Shown: piece by piece, positions 51,294 to 59,677 of the stretch | Layout: every line of letters begins with the position of its first letter | Position numbering within the stretch: the stretch's first letter is position 1 | Assembly (NCBI RefSeq): GCF_003990975.1 | Contig: NZ_RZJR01000012.1 | Span: 124,001 to 188,000 of the forward strand | Direction of reading: 5' to 3' | Origin: Cohnella sp. AR92 | Lineage (GTDB): Bacteria; Bacillota; Bacilli; Paenibacillales; Paenibacillaceae | Length of the DNA: 64,000 nucleotides | The notes under the pieces: generated by a model | What the model was told of the DNA's origin: nothing | The model's database searches: none | What the model saw: the letters and a program-made list of their open reading frames with translations, nothing else | Position numbers and translations under genes: made by a program

Positions 51294-51349
51294 GAGGGCT
51301 GTTTTCGCGGGTTCGCCGATGGCGATTCGCGAAACAGCCCTCTTTTTTT
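51294..51349 (+). terminator. Rho-independent terminator
   Basis: Long stem GAGGGCTGTTTTCGCG / CGCGAAACAGCCCTC (one bulged T) with an inner GCC-GAT-GGC tip, followed by seven T. It ends the ABC-2 operon. Confidence 0.92.
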
Positions 51350-51361
51350 GCCGGACATGAC

Positions 51362-51395
51362 TTGACTAAAATCCTAAATAGATACAAAATGTATC
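51362..51395 (+). promoter_or_regulatory. Promoter with GATAC-N5-GTATC palindrome over the -10 region
   Basis: -35 TTGACT (51362-51367), 17-bp spacer, -10 CAAAAT (51385-51390). GATACAAAATGTATC occupies 51381-51395, so here the palindrome covers the -10 rather than filling the spacer. It drives the acyltransferase gene starting at 51422. Confidence 0.65.
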
Positions 51396-51421
51396 TATCC
51401 TTTGTTGAGGAGTGGAGATTC

Positions 51422-52612
51422 ATGAAAGAACGTCTCGCTCAACTAGACTCCCTTCGCGGAATAGCCGCCGTTATCGTTGTTCTTACCCATTTAATCGCCA
51501 ATGCCCTTATTGCGGTAATGCCCGGCTTCCTCCGCCAAGCGTTAACGGCGACGCTGTCCCCTTTTAGCGTGCTTACGAATGGGCGAGCGGCGGTGATCTC
51601 CTTTTTTATCCTCAGCGGATTCGTTCTCTCGCTTCCGATTCTTCAAGAAGGAAGAATCCATTATTCCTCTTATTTGGTTAGGCGCTTCTTCCGGCTTTAC
51701 ATTCCTTATCTTGCGGCGATAGCCCTGTCCTTGATATTCTACTCGTTATGCAGGCATCATCTTCCTATCGGCGCCCTTAGCGATGACGTTAATCATACGT
51801 GGCTTAGCATTCATCCAAGCGTCATCTGGGAGCATATTATCGCCGTCGGAAGCATCCACTCCAGCGAGATCGACGTCGTCATCTGGTCGCTCGTTCACGA
51901 GATGCGAATATCGATCGTTTTCCCCTTCGTCGTTTTGCTGCTGAAGGATGCGAGATGGTTTTATTCGATCGCAATCGGCATGGCGCTGTCGGCGCTCGGA
52001 ATCGCGAACAGCTACTTCCATTGGCAGACCTACGAGGGGATGCCGACCACGTTGTTCGACAGCCTGCATTATTTGAATTTCTTTATCATCGGGATGCTGT
52101 TGGCGAAGCATAGAATGGCGATTATCCGTTTCTATACGAATCTCTCCAGGAGGATCCGAATAGGGGTCTTGGCCGGAGCGTTTATTTTCTACAATTACGC
52201 GATTGCCCCCGTAATCGTCCTCAAAGAGGTCGTCTCCAAGCATGCGGCGATCGAGTGGGCATCCTACATGATGCTGGGGGAATGGATAACCGCCATCGGC
52301 GTGATCGGATTTATCGTCATTGCCTTATCCTCCGCCGCGGCCAAGAAGCTTCTGACGAGAAGAGCGCCTTTATTCCTGGGGAATATCTCCTACAGTTTGT
52401 ATCTCTATCATTTTCCCATTATGCTGCTGCTGATCTTTACCCTCTACGGCGCCGTTCCTCTAACCCTGCTGATGGGAATCTCCTTTACGCTGTCGATCGG
52501 GATTAGTTATATCAGCTATCGGTGGATCGAGAAGCCGTCGATCGCCTTGGGCAGGTTCTTAACCCGGGAACGGAAAAAGACGACGGAGGCCGGTTATCCG
52601 GCTGCGAACTGA
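51422..52612 (+). CDS. Acyltransferase family 3 membrane protein
   Basis: About 396 residues. RLAQLDSLRGIAAVIVVLTH carries the family RG-AA-H motif, and about ten helices follow, with FFILSGFVLSLPIL as the second conserved block. It may O-acylate surface glycans. TGAGGAG supports ATG 51422. Expression is probably under the GATAC-site regulator, linking it to the EPS/RiPP programme 10-36 kb away. Confidence 0.88.
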   Translation: MKERLAQLDSLRGIAAVIVVLTHLIANALIAVMPGFLRQALTATLSPFSVLTNGRAAVISFFILSGFVLSLPILQEGRIHYSSYLVRRFFRLYIPYLAAIALSLIFYSLCRHHLPIGALSDDVNHTWLSIHPSVIWEHIIAVGSIHSSEIDVVIWSLVHEMRISIVFPFVVLLLKDARWFYSIAIGMALSALGIANSYFHWQTYEGMPTTLFDSLHYLNFFIIGMLLAKHRMAIIRFYTNLSRRIRIGVLAGAFIFYNYAIAPVIVLKEVVSKHAAIEWASYMMLGEWITAIGVIGFIVIALSSAAAKKLLTRRAPLFLGNISYSLYLYHFPIMLLLIFTLYGAVPLTLLMGISFTLSIGISYISYRWIEKPSIALGRFLTRERKKTTEAGYPAAN

Positions 52613-52629
52613 ATGGAGAGAATTTGAAC

Positions 52630-52663
52630 GCCATGCCTCCCGTTGGAGAGCATGGCTTTTTTA
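52630..52663 (+). terminator. Rho-independent terminator
   Basis: Stem GCCATGC-CTCC / GGAG-A-GCATGGC with a CGTT loop, followed by TTTTTT, just after the acyltransferase stop. Confidence 0.88.
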
Positions 52664-52890
52664 TTTGCGCAGTAATGTCGAGGACGGCAGAATGGCGCTG
52701 ACGGATGCGCCGTCCCGAACCCCCGCCGACCTGTCGTCCGAGTCTAGAGCGAAGGTTGAGGGTACTTAGAGGATAATGAATTTATTCGTCGATCCCGTCC
52801 CCGGCGGCGGCGAGAGGGTATGAGGCTCCCCTTCTACGCCCAAGCTAGATTATTGGGGGCGGGAGAGGACGCAATCGAAGGGGTGTGCGC

Positions 52891-54333
52891 ATGGGATGGA
52901 TTATCGGCATTCTGCTTATCTTTATTTTTCAGGCGGCTACCATTCTGGTGGTGGAGCACCGGCGGCCGTCGCATGCGGTGGCGTGGCTGTTTATCCTGTT
53001 TGTCGTCCCCGTCGTCGGCTTCGCGCTCTATTACTTCCTGGCCAGGGATTATCGCAGGCGGAGACGCATCCGGCGAGCGGGGTCGCTGGAGGATCGCATC
53101 AGCGCCAGGCAGCTGGAGCAGGTCCGGATCGTGAAGAAGCCGTCCGAGCTGGCGAACCCGCAGTTCGCGGAGCAAGACCGATTGTTCCGGCTGCTGCAGC
53201 ATTCCGGGGCGGCTCCGATTACCGGCTGCAACCGCTGCAAGGTGCTGACGAACGCCGCCGCGACCTATGAAGCGATGCTGGAGGCGATCCGGCAGGCGAA
53301 GCGCACGGTACATATCTCGTCCTATATCATCCGAGACGACATCACCGGCAAGGTATTCCGGGAGACGCTGATCGCATCGGCGCGCAGGGGGGTCAAGGTT
53401 CGTCTCATGTACGACGGAATCGGCAGCTATAAGCTGACGGAGAAGTACCTGGAGCCGCTCCGCGCGGCCGGAGTGAGCGTGGCTTGCTTTTTTCCGCTGC
53501 GGCCGTCCTTCATGAACAAGCGGATCAATTACCGCAACCATCGCAAGATCCTGGTCGTGGACGGGATCAAAGGCTTCGTTGGGGGCATCAACATCGGGGA
53601 CGAGTATCTCGGAGGCAACCCTCGTCTCGGCTTCTGGCGGGATACCCATCTCATGCTCGAGGGGGATGCGGTGTTCAGCTTGCAGGAGATCTTCCTGAAG
53701 GACTGGGAGCTGGCGTCCGGAGGCGAACCGATATCGGCCGAAGCGGAGCTGCCTCTGCTGTTCCCCGAGCACGACTGCACGGGGGACGAGCCGGTTCAGA
53801 TCGTGTCGGGCGGACCGGATCGCGGAACGGAGGCGATCCACGATACGCTGTTCGCGGCGATCTGCTCCGCCAAGAGACGAATCTGGATCACCACTCCGTA
53901 TTTCATTCCGAGCCCGAGCCTTCGCACCGCGCTGAGAACCGCGGCGATGAGCGGGCTGGACGTGAGGATCATGATCCCCCTCGTCCCCGATACGAAGCTT
54001 GTCCATGCCTCTACGTTATCCTACATCGAGGAGATGCTGAGAGCCGGCGTACGGGTGTGGCAGTACGAGACGGGCTTCGTGCATGCCAAGGTCGTGATCG
54101 TCGACGAGCTGCTCGCGATCCTGGGAACGGCGAACATGGACCTAAGGAGCTTCTTCAACAACTTCGAGACGAACGCGATTCTGTTCCATCCTACTCTCAT
54201 CGCCAGATTGGAGACGGACTTCGTGAAGGATCTGGCGGACGGGGTGGAGATGCAGCTGGAGACGTTCCGGCGCAGGCCGTTCAAACGGAGAATCGGCGAG
54301 GCGGTCGCCCGAATGCTGGCTCCTCTGCTATGA
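52891..54333 (+). CDS. cls: Cardiolipin synthase
   Basis: About 480 residues. Two N-terminal helices (IIGILLIFIFQAATILVV, VAWLFILFVVPVVGFALYYF) then two phospholipase-D HKD motifs: NYRNHRKILVVDGIKGFVGG near residue 215 and GFVHAKVVIVDELLAILGTA near 395. It condenses two phosphatidylglycerols to cardiolipin. AAGGGG lies 7 bp before ATG 52891. It runs convergently into the LigD-polymerase gene, overlapping its end by 6 bp. Confidence 0.93.
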   Translation: MGWIIGILLIFIFQAATILVVEHRRPSHAVAWLFILFVVPVVGFALYYFLARDYRRRRRIRRAGSLEDRISARQLEQVRIVKKPSELANPQFAEQDRLFRLLQHSGAAPITGCNRCKVLTNAAATYEAMLEAIRQAKRTVHISSYIIRDDITGKVFRETLIASARRGVKVRLMYDGIGSYKLTEKYLEPLRAAGVSVACFFPLRPSFMNKRINYRNHRKILVVDGIKGFVGGINIGDEYLGGNPRLGFWRDTHLMLEGDAVFSLQEIFLKDWELASGGEPISAEAELPLLFPEHDCTGDEPVQIVSGGPDRGTEAIHDTLFAAICSAKRRIWITTPYFIPSPSLRTALRTAAMSGLDVRIMIPLVPDTKLVHASTLSYIEEMLRAGVRVWQYETGFVHAKVVIVDELLAILGTANMDLRSFFNNFETNAILFHPTLIARLETDFVKDLADGVEMQLETFRRRPFKRRIGEAVARMLAPLL

Positions 54334-55224
54334 CAAGCCGGGAAGCATCCGGATGACTTGAGCCAGGGGCTGCTTCGGATGATCGGCGATCAGATCGCCC
54401 ATCCGGCGAAGCCGCTCTCCGATGTTGAGCAGGTTGAAGTCGGCCGGCTGCGCTCCGCGGCGCACCTCTTCCCGGGTAAGCGGGGTAGAGACGGGAGCGC
54501 CCGGCCGCGCTCGGGGGGAATAGGGAGCGATCAGCGTTCGCCCTGAATAGAACTGAAGGTAATCCAGGTAGATGAGCGAGCCCCGGTTCTTCTTCAGCCG
54601 TTCGACGGTGAACAATTGCGGGTTCTGGGCGGTCAAGTACTCGCTCACGAACTTGCCGAAGCCGCGAAGCTCGTCGAACGTCGGGCCTTTGACGATCGGC
54701 ATGACGACCTGGACGCCTGTCGCTCCGGAAGTCTTCGGCACGGCGGAGAGGCCAAGGGAGTCCAGCAGCCCCATGACGATCTCGACCGCCTCCATCAGCC
54801 GCGGCTCCACCTCGAGAGTGGGATCGATGTCGAGGATCCAGCGGTCGGGAAGCGGATCGTCGATGCGGTCGCACGCCACATGGAACTCCAACGCGTACTG
54901 GCTTCCCAGCCAGAGCAGCGTAGGAAGGGAATCGAGCACGATGTAGCGAATCCCCTCGACATCGGCCGTGCGTACATAATCGGGGGCGGGCACGGGGCAA
55001 TTTTTCTGGTAGAAGGACACTCCGTGAATGCCCTCGGGATAACGGATCGTGGTCAAGCTCCGCTGTGTCGCGTGAGTCAGGAGATAAGGGGCAAGCTCGG
55101 CCAGCTTCTGGATGTAATTCAGCTTCGTTACTCCGGCATCCGGCCAGATGAGCTTGTCGGGATGGGACACCTTCAGCTCCACATCGCCCAGCTTGATCAT
55201 TGTCGTACCGGCGGCAGTCGGCAT
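54328..55224 (-). CDS. ligD (pol): LigD-type polymerase/primase
   Basis: 298 residues. VSHPDKLIWPDAGVTKLNYI, SFYQKNCPVPAPDYV, LLWLGSQYALEFHV, and DRWILDIDPTLEV (with the catalytic D-x-D) are the LigD polymerase landmarks, plus SGATGVQVVMPI. It is a stand-alone polymerase domain of the NHEJ system that fills gaps at double-strand breaks. AAAAGGAAG precedes ATG 55224 at a long spacing; ATG 55200 lacks a ribosome site. The partner ligase is divergent at 55303. Confidence 0.9.
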   Translation of the reverse strand: MPTAAGTTMIKLGDVELKVSHPDKLIWPDAGVTKLNYIQKLAELAPYLLTHATQRSLTTIRYPEGIHGVSFYQKNCPVPAPDYVRTADVEGIRYIVLDSLPTLLWLGSQYALEFHVACDRIDDPLPDRWILDIDPTLEVEPRLMEAVEIVMGLLDSLGLSAVPKTSGATGVQVVMPIVKGPTFDELRGFGKFVSEYLTAQNPQLFTVERLKKNRGSLIYLDYLQFYSGRTLIAPYSPRARPGAPVSTPLTREEVRRGAQPADFNLLNIGERLRRMGDLIADHPKQPLAQVIRMLPGLS

Positions 55225-55302
55225 AAGGGGATCATCTTCCTTTTCTGCGATCGATTCGCCTTAGCATTCCCTATTTCCCCCTAAATCAAGGAGCTGTTGC
55301 CC

Positions 55303-56253
55303 ATGGAACTGAAGCCGGTCATTCCGTTCGAGCCGATCTCGTCCGATCGCATTCCGGCTGGAGACAGATGGATCTACCAGATCAAGTGGGACGGCGTTCG
55401 CATGCTGATGTACCGGGACAGCTCTGGCATCCGGCTGATCAATCGCAAGCGCAACGTCCGAACCGCGCAATATCCGGAATTCCACCCATTTGACTTGGCC
55501 TGCGACGCCGACACATTTATCCTCGACGGGGAGATGATCGCCTTCGACGACAGCAAGCCTTCCTTCCACGAGGTCATGAAGCGGGACGGCTTGCGCAGGA
55601 CGGGCAGCATAGAGGCGGCGGTCAAGCGGATTCCGGTCGTGTACATGGTATTCGACATTCTGTTCCATAACGGGGAATGGACGATAAACCGCACGCTGGA
55701 GGAGAGGCAGAAGCTGCTGCGCTCGGTGCTCAAGACAGGACCGCTCGTGCAGCTGACGGAATCGTTCCCCGACGGAGAGGCGCTGTTCGAGGCCATGAAG
55801 GCGAGGCAGATGGAGGGAATCGTCTGCAAGGATCTCGATAGCGCGTATGCGCTGGACGGGAAGGACGGGCGGTGGGTGAAGAGGAAAATCTCCCGGGATC
55901 TCTATGCGGCAATAGGAGGAGTCACGTACAAGGACGGGCGAGCGAATGCGCTGCTTCTCGGACTCTATGCGGAGGATGGCCGATTCGTCTATGTGGGGCA
56001 TGCGGGTCCGGGAAAGCTGGCGCATGCCGAATGGACGCGGTTCGTTAGACGACTGCTTGAAGCGCCCTTGGAACGCATGCCGTTCGCGAATCGGCCGGAA
56101 CGAATCAAAGACGCGGAATGGACGATTCCGCGTCTCGTCGTGAAGGTGCATTACTTGGAACGGACCCCGGGCGGGACGATGCGCCATCCGACCGTACAGG
56201 CGGTCATGGATGCCATGAGCCCCGGGGAGTGCCGATTGGATCAGCTGCTATAG
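55303..56253 (+). CDS. ligD (lig): ATP-dependent DNA ligase (LigD ligase domain)
   Basis: About 316 residues. Motif I IYQIKWDGVRMLMYRD has the adenylated Lys; IKDAEWTIPRLVVKVHYLER is the C-terminal OB-fold region; MEGIVCKDLDSAYALDGKDG and GRWVKRKI are motifs IV and V. It seals breaks after end processing. AAGGAG at 55288 fixes ATG 55303. In many bacteria polymerase and ligase are one LigD protein; here they are separate, divergently transcribed genes. No Ku gene lies in the window. Confidence 0.9.
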   Translation: MELKPVIPFEPISSDRIPAGDRWIYQIKWDGVRMLMYRDSSGIRLINRKRNVRTAQYPEFHPFDLACDADTFILDGEMIAFDDSKPSFHEVMKRDGLRRTGSIEAAVKRIPVVYMVFDILFHNGEWTINRTLEERQKLLRSVLKTGPLVQLTESFPDGEALFEAMKARQMEGIVCKDLDSAYALDGKDGRWVKRKISRDLYAAIGGVTYKDGRANALLLGLYAEDGRFVYVGHAGPGKLAHAEWTRFVRRLLEAPLERMPFANRPERIKDAEWTIPRLVVKVHYLERTPGGTMRHPTVQAVMDAMSPGECRLDQLL

Positions 56254-57140
56254 TTCAGCTTGGCGAATAGACTCAGCTTATCCGGGTTCCGAACGATAAA
56301 GATGCGGCGAATGACGCCTTCGGCGGTTTGGATCATAGCGACGTTATCGACTCGTCCCTCCGAGAGAACAAGCATGCCGGGACCGCCGTTGATTTCGATC
56401 GGCTTGAATTGGAAGCCTTCTTCCGAAGCCCGGCTTTGGCGCATAAGCCCAAGAAGGAAACGGGAGACGAAGTCTGGGCCGACAATCGGCCGCACGGCCG
56501 CGCTCGCCTTGCCCCCGCCGTCGGAGATCAGGACGACATCCTTGGCGAGCAGGGACAGCACCTCATCCACTTTGTCTTGGCGAAGCAGTGCGAGAAAATC
56601 CCGAATCCATTCGGATTGTTCAGCCTCCGGCGAAGGAGCCCGCTCCGAGGGTTCCTGCAGGGGCAGCTCCTGCCCGATCTTCTGCTTGGCGCGGCTGTAG
56701 AGCTTGCGGCAGTTCGCCTCGTTCTTCTCCAGGATGCCCGCAATATCGGCGTACTCGAAGCCGAGCGCCTCGCGCAGGACGAATACGGCCCTCTCCGCCG
56801 GGGACAGCCTCTCTAGAAGCACCATCGTGCCGTAGGAAAGCATCTCGTCGCGGGAGACGATCTCGAACACTTCGTCCTGCGAAGTCGGGAGCGGCTCCGG
56901 CAGCCATTCGCCGAAATAACTCTCCCTCCGCTTCCGGGCGGACTTGCCTAGATCCCGGCAGCGATTCGTAACCATCTTGCACAGATAGGCTTGCGGCGCC
57001 TGCTCCAGTCCTTGCGGCTTCGAGTCGTATGCTTTCAGGAAGACGTCCTGCACGACATCCTCCGCGTCGGCGAACGATCCCGTCAACTGATAAGCAAGCG
57101 ACATCAGAAGCCTGCGATGTTGCGTAAACAAGTGCTCCAC
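56241..57140 (-). CDS. ECF41-type sigma factor with SnoaL-like domain (SigJ-like)
   Basis: 299 residues from GTG 57140 (AAGGAG 8 bp upstream). Region 2 (LLMSLAYQLTGSFADAEDVV, QDVFLKAY) and region 4 (LSPAERAVFVLREALGFEYA, DIAGILEKNEANCRKLYSRA) are intact. The linker WLPEP and the C-terminal DGGGKASA are the two signature motifs of the ECF41 group, whose SnoaL-like tail modulates activity instead of an anti-sigma factor. ECF41 genes usually neighbour oxidoreductases; the flavoenzyme at 57171 is its likely target. Confidence 0.9.
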   Translation of the reverse strand: MEHLFTQHRRLLMSLAYQLTGSFADAEDVVQDVFLKAYDSKPQGLEQAPQAYLCKMVTNRCRDLGKSARKRRESYFGEWLPEPLPTSQDEVFEIVSRDEMLSYGTMVLLERLSPAERAVFVLREALGFEYADIAGILEKNEANCRKLYSRAKQKIGQELPLQEPSERAPSPEAEQSEWIRDFLALLRQDKVDEVLSLLAKDVVLISDGGGKASAAVRPIVGPDFVSRFLLGLMRQSRASEEGFQFKPIEINGGPGMLVLSEGRVDNVAMIQTAEGVIRRIFIVRNPDKLSLFAKLNYSS

Positions 57141-57170
57141 TTCCGCTGCTCCTTCCCTGTCTCCAAGCCT

Positions 57171-58355
57171 TTACTTCATCATGCTGGCCGCATTCCAAGT
57201 GAGCATCTTGATCCGATAACCCATCTTGCCGGCAACGACCATGTCGAGCCCCCATTTATGGACCCAGGTCAATCCTTTGTCGGGTCCGAGTCCGATGCAG
57301 AAGAGCTGCAAGAAGCCGGCATGACGGGGCGCCTGCTCTCCGGCGAGATCGGCCGCGATGACTTTGCCGAGTCTGACGGCTTGAGGCACGGCTTCCTTGC
57401 AAGTCATGCCGTCCGCGCGCCCGGTCAGAGGATCGACCACGCGCGCGCAATCTCCGATGCTGTAAACTCCCGGGGCTCCCGGAATCCGGTAGCTGGCGTC
57501 GACTTGAACGAAGCCCTCCTCCGTTACCGGCAGCCCCCACTGCTTAACCGCCGGATTCGGAATCAGACCCAACGTCCACACGCACAGGCCGACAGGCAGA
57601 AGCTTGCCGTTGGACAACGTCAGGCTTCCTTCCTCCTCCCGCAGCACCCGGCAGCCATGCTCCACCTTGACTCCGTTGTCGGCAAGAATCTGTTCCAGAC
57701 GCGCGGCAACCTTCTCCGGGGCTTCCGGCAGAAGCCTCTCGTTAGCGTCGAACAAGACGATTCTCAACTCGTTCGGGTTTAGCCCCAACTGCTCGGCATC
57801 CCGCCGGGCATAGAACGCCAATTCGGCCGAGGTCTCCATTCCGGTGATGCCCGCTCCCGCGACGGCGATCGTCATCAGGCGCGATCGCTCGAGAGGGTCG
57901 TTCTCCGACGCCGCCCTCTTCAGATTTTCTTTCCAGCGCTTCCGAATCTCCAGCGCATCCTCCAGCGAAGCGAGCGGAAGTCCGCCCATGTGCGGTTCCG
58001 GCTTGCGGATCCTGCTGCCCGCGGCGACGACCAGAATGTCGTATTCCATCGTCTGCTCCGCGCCGGCGGCATCCCGCAACCGTACCTTTCGCTCGTCGGC
58101 ATCGATCTCCGTTACGCTTGCTTGAACAAGCTCAACTCCTTCAGGAAACAAGCGGGTCAGCGGAACTCGAATATCTTCTTCGGTGACGGCCGGCTTGAAC
58201 AGCAGAACCTTGCGCAGATGGTAGGGGTTTGGGTCGATCAGAAGCAGGCGTACAGGCTCTTTAAGGTTACCTTTCGAGATTTGCGAGCGAATCTCCTTCA
58301 CCGCATGAATTCCGGCGTGTCCGGCTCCGATCACGATGCAAGTCAGCTGTCTCAT
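57171..58355 (-). CDS. NDH-2-like FAD-dependent NAD(P)H oxidoreductase
   Basis: About 394 residues. CIVIGAGHAGIHAVKEI is the FAD-binding fold, DILVVAAGSRIRKPE the second conserved strand, IAVAGAGITGMETSAELAFY the NAD(P)-binding fold, and GVYSIGDCARV the C-terminal FAD motif. Resembles type II NADH dehydrogenases. GAGGAGG fixes ATG 58355. Tandem with the ECF41 sigma gene. Confidence 0.88.
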   Translation of the reverse strand: MRQLTCIVIGAGHAGIHAVKEIRSQISKGNLKEPVRLLLIDPNPYHLRKVLLFKPAVTEEDIRVPLTRLFPEGVELVQASVTEIDADERKVRLRDAAGAEQTMEYDILVVAAGSRIRKPEPHMGGLPLASLEDALEIRKRWKENLKRAASENDPLERSRLMTIAVAGAGITGMETSAELAFYARRDAEQLGLNPNELRIVLFDANERLLPEAPEKVAARLEQILADNGVKVEHGCRVLREEEGSLTLSNGKLLPVGLCVWTLGLIPNPAVKQWGLPVTEEGFVQVDASYRIPGAPGVYSIGDCARVVDPLTGRADGMTCKEAVPQAVRLGKVIAADLAGEQAPRHAGFLQLFCIGLGPDKGLTWVHKWGLDMVVAGKMGYRIKMLTWNAASMMK

Positions 58356-58517
58356 ATAGGGGTTCCTCCTCATGAAGGATCTCTTGGATCCTGTTTGACC
58401 GTATAACGATCGAAGGACGATTTCCGTGACAAGGAAGTGCCACCGGAAAGCCGCTATCCGCATAGAATAGCAAAGTCGGACCAAGTGCCATTACCTTAGT
58501 CGGGAGGAAGATCCATC

Positions 58518-58730
58518 ATGGGCAGCCCTATGTCGGTTCCAGCGGCCATTCTGGCGTTGTTTCTCATCTTCTGGACCGGATCGTCCTGGTTCGTCGCCTT
58601 GCATCCGAAGCTGTTCCGGCGCGTGTTCCGGAGGGCGGCCGATGAGCGGGGCGGCCTCGCATTCGTGCGGGCGGCGGCTATCGTTTACGGGATCGCGGGC
58701 TTTATCCTTCTGCTGCTGCCGAATCTCTGA
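58518..58730 (+). CDS. Small membrane protein (70 aa), unknown
   Basis: Two predicted helices (AAILALFLIFWTGSSWFVAL and AAAIVYGIAGFILLLLPNL) with a cationic loop between (KLFRRVFRRAADERGG). GGGAGGAAG supports ATG 58518. No family recognised. Confidence 0.65.
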   Translation: MGSPMSVPAAILALFLIFWTGSSWFVALHPKLFRRVFRRAADERGGLAFVRAAAIVYGIAGFILLLLPNL

Positions 58731-58794
58731 CTCTTTTCAAACCGATTCCAGTTTGCTAACATAAAAACCAAAAAAGCAAAGGAACTGGCGCCGC

Positions 58795-59439
58795 ATGTCC
58801 TCCTCCTTGGAAACCAGGGCTTATTACGAACTTCGACGCAGAATCATCTCTGCCGAATACTTGCCGGGAGCTCTGCTGTCCGAGAACGATCTGGCCGATC
58901 AGCTTCAGATGAGCCGCACGCCGATTCGGGCCGCGATCTCCCTTCTGATCACGGAAGGCTATGTGGAATCGCTTAGAGGCAGAGGGGTTCTGGTCAAGGA
59001 CATCTCCTTCCGGGAATTCGGAGAGATGCTCGAGACGTTTATCTCCTTGCAGATCTACTCGCTGGACACGGCCGGCCGGAGAGGCCTCGACCTCGACCTG
59101 GAAGCCTTAAGAACGATATTGCGGCAGCAAGAAGAAGCGATGAAGGGCCCAGACATTCCCGCTTACTACGAGAACTCTTTCTCCTTCGGCAAGACCATCG
59201 TTCAGACGGTTCACAACGAGCATATGATGAAGATCCTGGAGCAGATGCAGGGCCGGTATATGTTCAAAATGGTCTCCTATCGCAAAATGTATCCGCAATA
59301 CAAGCCCCATCAATCGCTGGCATCCAATAGGCTCATCCTCGAGGCGTTGGAGCGGGGCGACCTGGCGAGAGCCAAGACGGTCGTTCTGGAGATCTACACG
59401 AGCTCTTACGAACAGATGAAGCTGAACGGCATGATGTAA
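58795..59439 (+). CDS. GntR-family transcriptional regulator (FCD type)
   Basis: 214 residues. The winged helix-turn-helix reads YYELRRRIISAEYLPGALLS, ENDLADQLQMSRTPIRAAIS, LLITEGYVESLRGRGVLVKD, typical of GntR. The C-terminal helical ligand domain is of the FCD type. It may control the metallophosphoesterase and sugar ABC genes downstream. AAAGGA lies 12 bp before ATG 58795, a longish spacing. Confidence 0.9.
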   Translation: MSSSLETRAYYELRRRIISAEYLPGALLSENDLADQLQMSRTPIRAAISLLITEGYVESLRGRGVLVKDISFREFGEMLETFISLQIYSLDTAGRRGLDLDLEALRTILRQQEEAMKGPDIPAYYENSFSFGKTIVQTVHNEHMMKILEQMQGRYMFKMVSYRKMYPQYKPHQSLASNRLILEALERGDLARAKTVVLEIYTSSYEQMKLNGMM

Positions 59440-59469
59440 TCCGGCGCCGCCCCGCGGCGGGACAGTTCC

Positions 59470-59505
59470 AAAGGCTATCGCCTGCGCGCAGGCGGCAGCC
59501 TTTTT
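59470..59505 (+). terminator. Rho-independent terminator
   Basis: AAAGGCT ... GCCTGC-GC-GCAGGC ... AGCCTTTTT; outer and inner stems are separated by a small internal loop. It follows the GntR gene. Confidence 0.85.
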
Positions 59506-59677
59506 CTAGTTCCTGCTTCCGTTTTCCTCACGATCCGCTCGTTTTCCTCTCGATCCACGCGTTTGCTTCTCCTCCCGAAGTTTTAACACAAATCAGGAAG
59601 ATCGCTAATATTCAACTTACATACAACCTGCATACTGAATCTCGTGAAGCAGTTTTCTTACGAGAGGGGATAGCGGG
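59506..59677. other. Intergenic region upstream of metallophosphoesterase genes
   Basis: Contains two imperfect direct copies of CGTTTTCCTCNCGATCC (about 59520-59560) and a CTCGT...ACGAG inverted repeat (about 59641-59664) just before the ribosome site. The latter may be the GntR operator. No ORF. Confidence 0.4.
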
